Both the position numbers and the translations under genes were made by a program. 64,000 nucleotides of DNA. It comes from Acidiphilium acidophilum (GTDB taxonomy: Bacteria > Pseudomonadota > Alphaproteobacteria > Acetobacterales > Acetobacteraceae). Positions 43,613-52,798 of the stretch are shown here, piece after piece (positions within the stretch are counted from its first letter, which is position 1; each line of letters starts with the position of its first letter). The DNA is taken from positions 2,835,501 through 2,899,500 of the forward strand of contig NZ_JAWXYB010000018.1 of assembly GCF_033842475.1 (NCBI RefSeq), in the 5' to 3' direction. Under the pieces are notes generated by a model that was not told where the DNA came from, searched no databases, and was given only the letters and a program-made list of their open reading frames with translations.

Positions 43613-44598
43613 CAACGCCGCCCCCGGCGACAAAAGCAGCGGCTTTCAGTTGCAGAACGCCCTGATCGGCGTCAGCACCACCACGGGCATTCTGCGCGCC
43701 ACGGTGCGCGTGGGCGCCTATTCCGGCCTCGTGCTCGGCTATCCCCCCGGTTCCGCCACCCCCGGCGGCCAGAACTACCTGCCGTTCAGCGGCCTCTATG
43801 CTGGCTACCTCTCGCTGGTGTTCAACAGCCACCTCACCATATCGGCCGGGCAACTCGGCACGCCCGAAGGCTTCGAATCCGCTCAGGATTGGAACAATTA
43901 CAGCATCTACCACAGCGAAATCGCTTTCGTGGAACCTGCCCAGTCCCGCGGCGTCAACGCCTCGGGCTCCTACGGCGCGTTCAACGGGGTGGTCCAGCTC
44001 GATGACGGATATTACACCAGACGCCTGAACTACCTCCAATGGCTGGTCACCTACGTCGCCTCTCCCACCCTGAGCGTGACCCTCAACGGCGCCAGCCACC
44101 TCGGCACCACCGGACCCGATGTCACCGGGATCGGCAACCTGCTCTACAACAACTCCTCGCTCTACGGCGGCTGGGTCACCTACACGGGCGGCAATTTCAC
44201 CGTGACCCCCGAAATCCAGTATGAATACACCGGCCCGATCCACCGTTACGCCCCACAGGCGGAACTGGCAGGGGCCGCCGCCAACTTCACCTCCGCCGTC
44301 TTCGCCGATTACGCGTTCGGCAAATCGCCATACTCGCTCGGCGGCTTCATCGAATACGCCACCGAAACACCCGCCCATCGCGACGGCAACGCCGGCGACT
44401 ATTTCGGCTACGGCCCCGGAACCAACCTGTGGGGCACCGCGATCACCCCGACCTGGCAATTCAAGAACCTGTTCGCCCGCACCGATCTCGCATTCGTCCA
44501 TATCAACAAAGGCACCGGCGGCATTACAACACAGGTTTCAGCGATTGCCGAGGTGGGGATACTTTACTGATTTGGACGAAGTCAGATTAAAGAAAGCA

Positions 44599-44716
44599 CT
44601 TCTTTTTTTGTAAAAAAAGAAGCAAAAAAAACTTTCTATAATTGGGCTATAGCTGTCGAAAACGCAGTTGCGTCAATTCGTGGAAGTTTTTTGCTTCTTT
44701 TTTACAAAAAAGAAGC
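44599..44716. repeat. T-rich hairpin repeat, inverted pair C
   Basis: Hairpins 44599-44622 (stem CTTCTTTTTTT) and 44693-44716 (stem GCTTCTTTTTT), starts 94 bp apart, opposite orientation, unique centre. Lies between the convergent porin and hydantoinase genes. Confidence 0.9.
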
Positions 44717-44726
44717 GCTTCCTTCC

Positions 44727-46169
44727 TCACGCAAACGAAGCCGCCTCGAACCCGTTGGCCACACGCCCGCTCGGCTCGATCAGGTCATACGGGCCGCGCG
44801 GGATGAAGCGCCCGGTGCCGGGTTCCGCGGTGACCACGCCGTCGCGCATCACCACGACGCCGCGCCGCAGGGTCATTACCGGCATACCGGTCACGGCGCG
44901 GCCCTCGTAGGGGGTATAGTCGATCGCGTGCTGCATCGCTGCGTTGGTAATGATCGAGCGGCGCCCGGCATCCCACAAAACGACGTCGGCATCAGCACCC
45001 GGTTCCAGCCGTCCTTTACCGGTCAGGCCGAACAGCCGGGCCGGGTTGGTCGCGGTCACGCGCACGAACTCCGATGCGGTGATCCGGCCGGTGGCCACGC
45101 CTTCGCTGAACATCAGCATCATCCGCGCGCCCACGCCGGGCACGCCGTTGGGGATATCGCGGAACGACGCCTCGGCGCCCGCGATCCGTTTGCCGCGGGT
45201 TCCCTCGAACCCGTAACCGCTGTGATCGGAGGAGACCACGTCGATAGTGCCGCGCCGGATCTGCGCCCACAGACCCTCGGCGGCATCGGCACCGCGCGGG
45301 GCCGGGCTGCACATGAATTTCGCACCCTCGAATCCCGGACGATCCATGTCGCTTTCGGTGAGGGTGAGATATTGCGGGCAGGTTTCCGCCCAGACCTTGA
45401 CGCCGCGCGCCTGGGCCCGGGCGATTTCCTCGGCGACTTCGCTGCACGAGACATGAAAAATCTGGATCGGCTGGTCAACCAGTTCGGCGAGGGCGATGGC
45501 GCGGTAGGTCGCCTCGCGCTCGACCATCACGGGCCGCGACCAGGCATGATATTTCGGCGCGGTCAGGCCCGCCGCAAGCAGCGCCTCGGTCATCCACCCG
45601 ATCGCCGCGTAATTCTCGCAATGAACCGTCACCAACGCGCCATGGCGCCGCGCCGCCGCCAGAATGCGCAGGAACCCGCGATCGTCCACGTGCAGCGGAT
45701 CGTAGGTGAGAAACACTTTGAGGCTGCGAATCCCCTCGGCGACCAGGGCGGGAATTTCATCGCGGATCACCTCGTCGGTCGGGTCGGTGATGATCTGGTG
45801 GAAGCTGTAATCCATCATCGCGTGCGCGGCGCGGGCGCGATAGTCCGCCAGACTCGGGCCGATCGGGCGTCCCTTGAACTGGGCGGAGAAAGTGATCGCG
45901 GTCGTCGTGCCGCCGACGAAGGCCGAGGTGCTGGCCGTGACGAAACTCTCTTCATCCGTCGTGCCATCGCTCCGCAACTGCTCGACATGGCAATGGGTAT
46001 CGACCCCGCCCGGCATCACCAGCAGGCCCGAAGCATCGATCGTGGCAACCCCGCGCAAGCCGGTGCCGACTGCTGCGATCATCCCTGCGTCGATGCCGAT
46101 ATCGCCACGAAACTGCCCGTCTCCGGTCACCACCGTGCCGCCGGCAATCACAAGCTCATAGTCACTCAT
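44727..46169 (-). CDS. hydA: Dihydropyrimidinase / hydantoinase
   Basis: Ring-opens dihydropyrimidines or 5-substituted hydantoins. 480 residues, amidohydrolase fold. Binuclear metal centre complete by eye: His59 and His61 in GGVDTHCHVEQ, carboxylated Lys151 in RSLKVFLTYDP, His183 in VTVHCENYA, His239 in IQIFHVSCSE and Asp315 in VVSSDHSGYG. This pattern separates it from allantoinase and dihydroorotase only by overall resemblance. Same locus as the NCS1 transporter and GntR regulator. Downstream carbamoylase or beta-ureidopropionase is not present in the window. Confidence 0.92.
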   Translation of the reverse strand: MSDYELVIAGGTVVTGDGQFRGDIGIDAGMIAAVGTGLRGVATIDASGLLVMPGGVDTHCHVEQLRSDGTTDEESFVTASTSAFVGGTTTAITFSAQFKGRPIGPSLADYRARAAHAMMDYSFHQIITDPTDEVIRDEIPALVAEGIRSLKVFLTYDPLHVDDRGFLRILAAARRHGALVTVHCENYAAIGWMTEALLAAGLTAPKYHAWSRPVMVEREATYRAIALAELVDQPIQIFHVSCSEVAEEIARAQARGVKVWAETCPQYLTLTESDMDRPGFEGAKFMCSPAPRGADAAEGLWAQIRRGTIDVVSSDHSGYGFEGTRGKRIAGAEASFRDIPNGVPGVGARMMLMFSEGVATGRITASEFVRVTATNPARLFGLTGKGRLEPGADADVVLWDAGRRSIITNAAMQHAIDYTPYEGRAVTGMPVMTLRRGVVVMRDGVVTAEPGTGRFIPRGPYDLIEPSGRVANGFEAASFA

Positions 46170-46199
46170 AGCCCCGCCTCACCTTCAAAAAACGTCTTT

Positions 46200-46223
46200 G
46201 CTTCTTTGCTGCAAAAAAGAAGC
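46200..46223. repeat. T-rich hairpin repeat, single copy 4
   Basis: GCTTCTTT and AAAGAAGC arms around an imperfect middle, between the hydA and SDR genes (both minus strand). Flank AAGCCCTGGTCTTCC resembles other copies. Confidence 0.7.
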
Positions 46224-46234
46224 CCTGGTCTTCC

Positions 46235-47041
46235 CTATGTCGTCCAGTTCCGCGCAAACTCGGTATGCAGCGACAATCCGCCGCACACATATAATGTCTG
46301 GCCGGTGACGTAGCTGGCATCGTCCGATGCCAGAAACGCGGCCACGGCAGCGATTTCCGCGGCTTCGGCGGCGCGGCCCATCGGAATATGGCTTTCAACG
46401 GCGTGGCGGCGTTCGGCATCGTCGGTCCAGGAGGCGTTCATCGGCGTGATGGTCGCCCCCGGTGCCACCGCATTGACCCGGATGCCGCGCCCCGCGAATT
46501 CGAGCGCCAGGGTGCGGGTGATGTTGCCGATCGCGCCTTTGCTGGCCGAGTAGGCGAGAAATCCCGGTTTCGGCACGGTCTGGTGCACGCTGCTGATATT
46601 CACGATCGTCCCACGGCGATGTTCGGCCATATGGGCGAGCACGCGGGCGGACAGGTGCGCGACGGCGGTGAGATTGACCGCGATGACCCGGGCGAAGCGC
46701 TCCGGATCGAACTGCTCGCTTGATTGCTCGTATTGGATGCCGGCGTTGTTGACCAGAGTATCGAGCCGCCCGGTCAGCGCGATCGCCCGCGCCACCACCG
46801 CGTCCATCGCCGCGTGATCGGTGACATCGGCGGGCTCCGCCGCATGCGCCCCTTCCGGATTGATCGCCCGCAGCGCGGCGAGCACGGCGGCGGCATCCCC
46901 ATCATCCGGGAGGTGGGTGATGGTCACACCCGCTCCCTCCGCCGCGAACCGTTCGGCGATGGCGCGCCCGATACCGGTGGCGCCACCGGTGACGAGGGCG
47001 CGTTGGCCGGCAAGGCGGCGGGATGCGGGGTTCGGGGCCAT
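46235..47041 (-). CDS. Short-chain dehydrogenase/reductase
   Basis: 268 residues, classical SDR. Cofactor motif TGGATGIGRAIAERF near residue 19, NNAG in LVNNAGIQYEQ, catalytic Ser in IVNISSVHQT and YxxxK in LAYSASKGAIGNI, followed by the PGATITPMNA loop. Resembles glucose-1-dehydrogenase-type SDRs, but the substrate cannot be read. It lies upstream of hydA on the same strand with one T-rich hairpin between, so a role in the hydantoin locus is possible but unproven. Confidence 0.88.
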   Translation of the reverse strand: MAPNPASRRLAGQRALVTGGATGIGRAIAERFAAEGAGVTITHLPDDGDAAAVLAALRAINPEGAHAAEPADVTDHAAMDAVVARAIALTGRLDTLVNNAGIQYEQSSEQFDPERFARVIAVNLTAVAHLSARVLAHMAEHRRGTIVNISSVHQTVPKPGFLAYSASKGAIGNITRTLALEFAGRGIRVNAVAPGATITPMNASWTDDAERRHAVESHIPMGRAAEAAEIAAVAAFLASDDASYVTGQTLYVCGGLSLHTEFARNWTT

Positions 47042-47272
47042 GAAGGTTCACCTCGGTCGGATCGCGAAGGGCCCTGCTTTATTCGAGCCGCGCCGTGTGC
47101 TGTCAAATCGGCGGCGGGCTCGCCTTCATCCGCTCCATCGCGAAGCGCGACGAGACGTTTCGTAACGGAATCGCCGCTCATCCGCCAGGCGCCGACGATT
47201 TCCGGCATGGCGGCAGGCAGAGCGGGATTTCATACGCCCGCCTGTCCCGCTATGTTTTGCCCAGGAGATGAC

Positions 47273-47872
47273 ATGATCCCGATTGCGCTCGATCCTCGTT
47301 TTGCCCGTCTCGCGGTTGCCGGTAACGGCCCTCTGGCGCTGCGCCGGTTTCGCGCCCTGCGGGCTGCCGGAGCCGCCGATGCGCTGCTGTTCTCCGATGC
47401 GCCGGATGACGAGGCCGTTGTTGAAGCCGGTACCGCGTTGCGCCGCGCCATGCCCGGACCCGATGATCTCGCCGTCCTGCACGTGCTGTGGATCGTGGAT
47501 CTGCCGCGCGACCGCGCCGAGGCGCTGGCTGCTGCAGCGCGCGCGCGGCACCTGCTGGTCAATGTCGAGGATGTTCCGCCACTGTGCGATTTCCATTCGG
47601 TGGCCGAAGTGCGGCGCGGCGACCTGCTGCTGACCATTTCCACCAATGGCCGCGCCCCCGGCCTCGCGGGGGTGATCCGGCGGAATCTCGAATTGCGCTA
47701 CGGGCCGGAATGGGCCGGGCGCGTCGCCGAGATCGGCGCGCTCCGGGAAGGCTGGCGGCGCGAGGGGGTCACGATGCCGGAAGCCGCCAAACGCATCGCG
47801 ACCCTCGCCTCCGAGCGGAACTGGCTGTGCGACCGGGTCTGCGATTTCACCACACCACAATCCCAAAGCTGA
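47273..47872 (+). CDS. Precorrin-2 dehydrogenase / sirohydrochlorin ferrochelatase-like (siroheme synthase N-domain)
   Basis: 199 residues from ATG 47273 with AGGAG six bases upstream. Rossmann-type start RLAVAGNGPLALRRFRALRA, then LLVNVEDVPPLCDFHSVAEV and GDLLLTISTNGRAPGLAGVI, the signature of the CysG N-terminal/Met8p domain that oxidises precorrin-2 and inserts iron for siroheme. The uroporphyrinogen methyltransferase half is absent, as in stand-alone CysG-N proteins. No sulfite or nitrite reductase genes are adjacent. A similar ORF on the opposite strand is a shadow. Confidence 0.88.
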   Translation: MIPIALDPRFARLAVAGNGPLALRRFRALRAAGAADALLFSDAPDDEAVVEAGTALRRAMPGPDDLAVLHVLWIVDLPRDRAEALAAAARARHLLVNVEDVPPLCDFHSVAEVRRGDLLLTISTNGRAPGLAGVIRRNLELRYGPEWAGRVAEIGALREGWRREGVTMPEAAKRIATLASERNWLCDRVCDFTTPQSQS

Positions 47873-47976
47873 CCCGATGCCCCGCACCGCCCCGCCTGCC
47901 CGAACGGCGGCGTCCGGCCCCGATCTGGCAAACCCTCATGCGCCCCTCGTTTGACGGGTGAGCCCGAACCCCGCGA

Positions 47977-48756
47977 TCAGAGCGTGCAGTTGGAGGCGAT
48001 CGCGTCGGCTGAAATCTGCGCGGCGGCGCGCTTGACCTCGGGGGCCAGCACCGCGAGGCGGGCGCCATCCATCCTCATCGCCGGGGCGGTGACGCTGAGG
48101 CTCGCGAACGGGTAGTTGTTGCGGTCGACAATCGGCGCGGCGACGCAGATAATGCCCACCTCGTGCTCCTCGCGGTCGAAAGCGAGGCCCTGGCCGCGAA
48201 TTTCATCGAAGGCCGCGCGCAGCAGATGGCGCGAGGTGATGGTATGGGGCGTGTGACCGGTCAGCGGAATCGCATCGATGATCGCATCGCGTTCGGGCTG
48301 CGGCAGATGCGCGAGGATCGCCTTGCCGACCCCGGTGCAGTGCAATGGCCCCCGCCGGCCGACCGAGGAAAACAGACGCAGGGTTTTCTGGCTCTCGCGC
48401 TTGTCGATGTAAATGATTTCATGCCCGTCGCGCACCGCCAGATGCACCGTCTCGTCCGTGCTGCGCCATAGCGTATCGACATGGCGCGACGCGACTGCCT
48501 TGAGGTCGATCGATTCCCACGCCCGGTACGCGAGTTCGAGCAGCCCGAGCGCGGGGCGATAGGTGCGATCCGGCGCGGTGCGGATCAGCCCGGCGGTGAT
48601 CAGTTCCTGAAGCAACCGGTGCAGGCTGGCTTTGGGCAGGCCGGTCCGTTCCAGCAGGACCGAAAAATTGCTGGGCGGTTCGCTCACGCTGACCGCGCGC
48701 AACAGAGCGAAGGCCTTGGCAATGCTGGTCGGCAGGTCGGAGATCGGCGTGGTCAT
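47977..48756 (-). CDS. IclR-family transcriptional regulator
   Basis: 259 residues from MTTPISDLPTSIAKAF (48756); an upstream ATG at 48780 is possible. N-terminal winged helix (FSVLLERTGLPKASLHRLLQ ELITAG in two pieces) and C-terminal effector domain (HCTGVGKAILAHLPQPERDA, VGIICVAAPIVDRNNYPFAS). Divergent from the FAD-linked oxidase with about 100 bases between, so probably its regulator. Effector likely a small organic acid, by analogy with the family. Confidence 0.9.
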   Translation of the reverse strand: MTTPISDLPTSIAKAFALLRAVSVSEPPSNFSVLLERTGLPKASLHRLLQELITAGLIRTAPDRTYRPALGLLELAYRAWESIDLKAVASRHVDTLWRSTDETVHLAVRDGHEIIYIDKRESQKTLRLFSSVGRRGPLHCTGVGKAILAHLPQPERDAIIDAIPLTGHTPHTITSRHLLRAAFDEIRGQGLAFDREEHEVGIICVAAPIVDRNNYPFASLSVTAPAMRMDGARLAVLAPEVKRAAAQISADAIASNCTL

Positions 48757-48862
48757 CGGCGCAGAGTACGGAGCGGCCACCCTTTGTCAATTCGGAAACC
48801 GGTTCCGAACTATGAAAATATCCACCCTTTCGATCGCGGCAGCGGCCCGATATAACCGGTCC

Positions 48863-50275
48863 ATGGATGAACTGGTCGATCAGTTGCGGGCGATTCTCGG
48901 GCATGGCGGCGTGCTCGACGCGGCTGGCGATATTGCGCCTTATGGCACGGATTGGCGCGGCCTGTTCGATCATCGCCCCCGTGCCGTGGTCCGGCCCGCC
49001 GACACCGCCGGGGTCGCTGCCGCCGTGCGCCTCTGCGCTGCATCGGGGGTCGCCATCGTGCCGCAGGGCGGCAACACCTCGATGGTGGGAGGCGCGGTGC
49101 CCGGCACGGCAGGCAGCCAGATCGTGCTGTCGCTCGCCCGGATGAATGCGATCCGCACGATCGATCGTTCCGGTCTGACGCTGGAGATCGAAGCGGGGGT
49201 CACGCTTCGCGCCGCGCAACTCGCGGCGGAAGCGGCAGGCGCATTCCTGCCGCTCTCGATCAGTGCCGAAGGCTCGGCCCAGATCGGCGGCGTGATCTCG
49301 ACCAATGCGGGGGGCAACAACACGCTCCGGTTCGGCAACACCCGCGACCTCGTATTGGGGCTGGAGGTGGTGCTGCCGGACGGGCGGATCTGGAACGGGC
49401 TGCGCCGCCTGCGCAAGGACAATACCGGCTACGCGCTCCGCCATCTGTTCGCCGGCGCGGAAGGCACCCTCGGCATCATCACCGCCGCCGTCCTGCGGCT
49501 GGCCCCGATGCCGCGCAGCCGGATCGCCTGTTTCTGCGGCCTGCCGAGCATCGGGGCCGTGCTCGACCTGTATCGCCGCCTTCGCGACGAAGACGAAGCC
49601 GCGCTCTACGCTTTCGAATATATTTCCGGCACTGCGCTCGACCTCGCCTTGCGCCATCTTCCAGGCGCACGGCTGCCGCTCGAACGGGCCGCCGCGCATT
49701 ATGTCCTGGTCGAACTCGCCACCACCCGCCGCGCCGGCGATCTCGGCGCCACGCTCGAAACCGTTCTCGGCGAAGCGCTCGACGCCGGGAGCCTCGATGA
49801 TGCCGCGATCGCGAACTCCGAAGCCCAGCGCCTCGCCTTCTGGTCGCTGCGCGAGCACATGGCGGACGCCCAGAAACGTGCGGGGGCTTCGATCAAGAAC
49901 GATGTTTCGGTGCCGGTCGCGGCGGTCCCTGCCCTGCTCGCGCGTGCCGCCGACATGCTGGCGCAGCACTACCCCGGCGCCCGCATGGCCGCATTCGGCC
50001 ATATCGGCGACGGCAACATCCATCTCAACGTCATCCAGCCCGAAGGTGCCGACCCTGCCCGGTTCGAGGCGCAGGGGGATGAGTTGATGGAACGCGTCAA
50101 CACCATCATCGCGGATCTCGGCGGCAGTTTTTCCGCCGAGCATGGCATCGGCCTGCTCAAGCGCCATGCCTTCGCCACCTGGCGCGGCGAGGTGGAACGC
50201 GATGTGATGCTGCGGATCAAAGCCGCCATCGATCCCGCCGCGATCATGAACCCGGGCAAGATCTTCGAACCATAG
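48863..50275 (+). CDS. FAD-linked 2-hydroxyacid oxidase/dehydrogenase (GlcD-like)
   Basis: 470 residues. FAD-binding PCMH domain with GVAIVPQGGNTSMVGGAVP and the phrase ISTNAGGNNTLRFGNTRDLV, then a C-terminal FAD-oxidase domain with the metal-site HIGDGNIHLNV and SAEHGIGLLKR. These fit the D-lactate / D-2-hydroxyglutarate / glycolate dehydrogenase group. Divergent IclR regulator suggests a catabolic role on a hydroxyacid. Exact substrate not readable. ATG 48863 preceded by no strong ribosome site. Confidence 0.9.
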   Translation: MDELVDQLRAILGHGGVLDAAGDIAPYGTDWRGLFDHRPRAVVRPADTAGVAAAVRLCAASGVAIVPQGGNTSMVGGAVPGTAGSQIVLSLARMNAIRTIDRSGLTLEIEAGVTLRAAQLAAEAAGAFLPLSISAEGSAQIGGVISTNAGGNNTLRFGNTRDLVLGLEVVLPDGRIWNGLRRLRKDNTGYALRHLFAGAEGTLGIITAAVLRLAPMPRSRIACFCGLPSIGAVLDLYRRLRDEDEAALYAFEYISGTALDLALRHLPGARLPLERAAAHYVLVELATTRRAGDLGATLETVLGEALDAGSLDDAAIANSEAQRLAFWSLREHMADAQKRAGASIKNDVSVPVAAVPALLARAADMLAQHYPGARMAAFGHIGDGNIHLNVIQPEGADPARFEAQGDELMERVNTIIADLGGSFSAEHGIGLLKRHAFATWRGEVERDVMLRIKAAIDPAAIMNPGKIFEP

Positions 50276-50284
50276 TGGCTACGT

Positions 50285-50875
50285 TCAGGCGGTGATGAAA
50301 GCGGCCTCCGTCACGCGCCCGGCCGCATCGAAGCGGCAGCTTGCCCGCTGATGCCCGCCCGACCGGAGCGACAGCACATCGACGACATCGAACCGCATGA
50401 CCGCAACGGTGAAGTGAATGATCGCCGCCGCTTCCGCGAGGCGATCCGCCCGATCCGCCGCCACTGCCGCGCCGGGCACGGCGGCAGTGCGATAAATCTC
50501 CCGTCCGGACGGGCCCAGATTTTGCCACGCGGCCTCGGCGACCGCGTCCCCGGTGTGCAGCGCCACGAGCCCTTCGGCCCGGATCTGCAGGCGATCCACC
50601 GCGGCATAAGCCAGCATCGCTGCGCGCGGATCGGCCGCGAGTTCGGCGCATTTCGCCGAGCGCCGATCGGTATGGAACCTGATTTCGCCCGGTGCGCAGT
50701 CACGCAGCACCACCGATCGTGCGCGCGGCAACCCCGAGGGGGCGACGCTCGACAGCCCGATGACATGGAACGGGCTCCGCCGGTCGGTCACCCCGGTTTC
50801 GAGGCGGCGCAACGCATGTTCGATGAAGACGGCGGGATCGGTCGGAGCGGCGGGCAGGTCCATGCCGACCGACAT
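50285..50875 (-). CDS. Pyridoxamine 5'-phosphate oxidase-like flavoprotein
   Basis: 196 residues of the FMN-binding split-barrel fold: VIGLSSVAPSGLPRARSVVL, RFHTDRRSAKCAELAADPRA and AAVDRLQIRAEGLVALHTGD match the PNPOx core. The C-terminal dimerisation part typical of true PdxH (RLSDR... motif) is not evident, so this is a PNPOx-like protein of unknown substrate rather than a certain vitamin B6 enzyme. Convergent with the GlcD-type gene, nine bases between stops. Confidence 0.75.
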   Translation of the reverse strand: MSVGMDLPAAPTDPAVFIEHALRRLETGVTDRRSPFHVIGLSSVAPSGLPRARSVVLRDCAPGEIRFHTDRRSAKCAELAADPRAAMLAYAAVDRLQIRAEGLVALHTGDAVAEAAWQNLGPSGREIYRTAAVPGAAVAADRADRLAEAAAIIHFTVAVMRFDVVDVLSLRSGGHQRASCRFDAAGRVTEAAFITA

Positions 50876-50914
50876 GGTCGGCCTGCCCGATCCGGCAACC
50901 CTGCCTCACGCAAA

Positions 50915-50939
50915 ACGGGCAGGGAATGACCCTGCCCGT
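50915..50939 (-). terminator. Intrinsic terminator of the APC permease
   Basis: Stem ACGGGCAGGG / CCCTGCCCGT with a five-base loop, followed on the minus strand by TTTTG. Lies about 35 bases after the permease stop. Confidence 0.75.
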
Positions 50940-50972
50940 CTGCGCGTAGTCAACCGGCGCCGAAGCGGATCG

Positions 50973-52586
50973 TCAGTCCGCGGCGTAAAGCTCCGGCTCG
51001 CCGGCGAGAATGGTCGCCTTCGCTTCCTCGGGATCGAGAATGCCCGAATTGGTTGCGATCAACAGGATGACGATGCTGAACACGATCAGAATGATCGAGG
51101 CCGTCACCTGTCCCAGCACGCCGGAGCCGCCGGTGAGAGCCTTCGGCCCCAGCGCGGTTATCAGCCAGAGCCCGAAAAAGTAAGGTGCGAGCCACCATGC
51201 ACCGCGCCAGTGCAGGTTGGCGATCCCGACCCCGGCGGCGGCCTCGTAAACAAGATAGACCACGGTGAAGGCCAGGATGAGTTCGAACAGGAAGGTATCG
51301 GTCGCGGTCCCGCTCCAGAAGATGATGAAGTTCGAGATAATGAAGGCGAGCGAGCCGATGATGTTGCCCCCCGCGAGTAGATAGGGGCGTTTGTAACGCG
51401 ACGGCGGCATGGTCTTGCGCAACGTCATCATCACCACCGGTCCGGTGCCGTAGGACAGCACCGTGGCCGAGGAAATGAACGTCACGATCCCCTGCCACGA
51501 GGGAAACGGCACCAGGAACAGCAGGCCGACCAGAAAGGTCACCGCCACCCCCACGATCGGTACGCCCGCCACGGAGAGTTTGGCAAAAGTGTCACCGCCG
51601 ATCAGCCCTTCCTTGCCGGTGGCGTAGAGCACCCGCGAGGTCGTGGTGAAATAGATGATGCCGGTGCCCGAAGGCGAGATGAACGCATCGATGTAGAGCA
51701 GCACGGCGAGCCACCCCATGCCGATCAGCGAGGCGAGCTCGGCGAACGGCCCGAACGCGCCCTTGAAGTTCACATGGCCCCAGCCCTTGGCGATATCGGA
51801 CGGGTTGAGCGCCCCGATGAACGAGACCTGCAGGCCGACATAAATGACCAGCCCGATCATCACCGACCCGATGATCGCGATCGGCAGGTTGCGTTTCGGA
51901 TTGCTGGATTCCCCCGCGAGTTCCACCGCCTGGCGAAACCCGAGATACGAGAACACGATGCCCGAGGTGGCCACCGCCGAGAAAATGCCCGAGGCGCCGG
52001 CCGGCGCAAAACCCTGCGCACTGAAATTGGAGCTGTGGAAGCCGAACAGCAGGAACACAAGGATGGTCAGGACCGGAATCGCCAGTTTCCACCAGGTCAG
52101 CGCGCTGTTGATCGCCAGCACGGTCTTGATCGCCAGCATGTTCACCACGGCAAAAATCGCAAGCAGTGCCGCTGATACGATGAAGCCTGTGGTCGTCAGC
52201 ACCCCGGCCTTGTCCACCAGACCGCTGATATAGTTGCTGGCATAGGTGATCACCGCGGAGGCTTCCGCCGGTGCCACCGAGGCATAGCCGAGAAACACGA
52301 CGAAACTCAAAATCGTCGCCATCAGACTGCCGTGGGAGAGTTTGGGAAACGCGATCACCGCGCCCGCACGCGGAAACGCGGTGGCGAGTTCGGCGTACAC
52401 GAAGGACAGCAGCAACACGGCGACGCCGCCGATCATCCAGGCGATGATCGCGGAAGGTCCGGCGATTTTTGCCGCCGTGAGCGGCCCGAGCAGCCACCCC
52501 GACCCGATGATCCCGCCGAGGCTGGCAAACAACAGCCCGATCACGCCGGCATCGCGTTTCAATTTGATTCCAGCACCTTCAGCCAT
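50973..52586 (-). CDS. APC-family amino acid permease
   Basis: 537 residues from ATG 52586, about 12 membrane helices. Helix 1 carries the APC backbone-binding break GGIIGSGWLLGP, and helix 6 region IVFSYLGFRQAVELAGESSNP holds the conserved FxGF/E-S-x-N-P segment. Typical secondary amino acid or polyamine transporter; substrate unknown. It has its own terminator. The 5' side has about 200 bases before the divergent csbD gene. Confidence 0.9.
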   Translation of the reverse strand: MAEGAGIKLKRDAGVIGLLFASLGGIIGSGWLLGPLTAAKIAGPSAIIAWMIGGVAVLLLSFVYAELATAFPRAGAVIAFPKLSHGSLMATILSFVVFLGYASVAPAEASAVITYASNYISGLVDKAGVLTTTGFIVSAALLAIFAVVNMLAIKTVLAINSALTWWKLAIPVLTILVFLLFGFHSSNFSAQGFAPAGASGIFSAVATSGIVFSYLGFRQAVELAGESSNPKRNLPIAIIGSVMIGLVIYVGLQVSFIGALNPSDIAKGWGHVNFKGAFGPFAELASLIGMGWLAVLLYIDAFISPSGTGIIYFTTTSRVLYATGKEGLIGGDTFAKLSVAGVPIVGVAVTFLVGLLFLVPFPSWQGIVTFISSATVLSYGTGPVVMMTLRKTMPPSRYKRPYLLAGGNIIGSLAFIISNFIIFWSGTATDTFLFELILAFTVVYLVYEAAAGVGIANLHWRGAWWLAPYFFGLWLITALGPKALTGGSGVLGQVTASIILIVFSIVILLIATNSGILDPEEAKATILAGEPELYAAD

Positions 52587-52798
52587 CAACAAGACCCCTG
52601 TATTTGTTTATCCCTCGACGTTAACGCATTTTTAATCCCGATGGAAAGATAATAAATGACAGCCATGTGAGCGAAGGTCTTTACGAATCGTATCATTTTG
52701 GTTTTGCAACGTAATGGTCGATCCGCTTGTTTCCATCCGGGGCGCGGACCATCTGCACGACGCGCCATTTCCGGCCCAGCAGATCGAGGACCTCACTC

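Larger units (their letters stand above)
42403..44570 (+). pseudogene. Outer-membrane beta-barrel porin gene split by an insertion element
   Basis: The 5' part (42403-42574) encodes a signal peptide, MKRMVFAARLLGCASVLVPA..., and the first mature residues to GFGYAMDN; the 3' part (from 43618) continues APGDKSSGFQLQNALIGVST in the same frame once the 1,038-bp insertion and one copy of the 5-bp duplication CAACG are removed. The restored protein has about 375 residues of alternating aromatic/glycine strands ending ITTQVSAIAEVGILY, with a C-terminal aromatic as in porins; it looks like the BBP2/OmpL-like beta-barrel group. In the present sequence the reading frame stops at 42603. It probably supplied outer-membrane entry for the neighbouring NCS1/hydantoinase pathway. 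Confidence 0.85.

Noticed and set aside
47126-47887. 253-residue open frame on the minus strand
   Set aside because: Shadow of the plus-strand siroheme-type gene, which has a good ribosome site and family motifs; the minus frame has biased Arg/Gly/Pro composition and no family resemblance.
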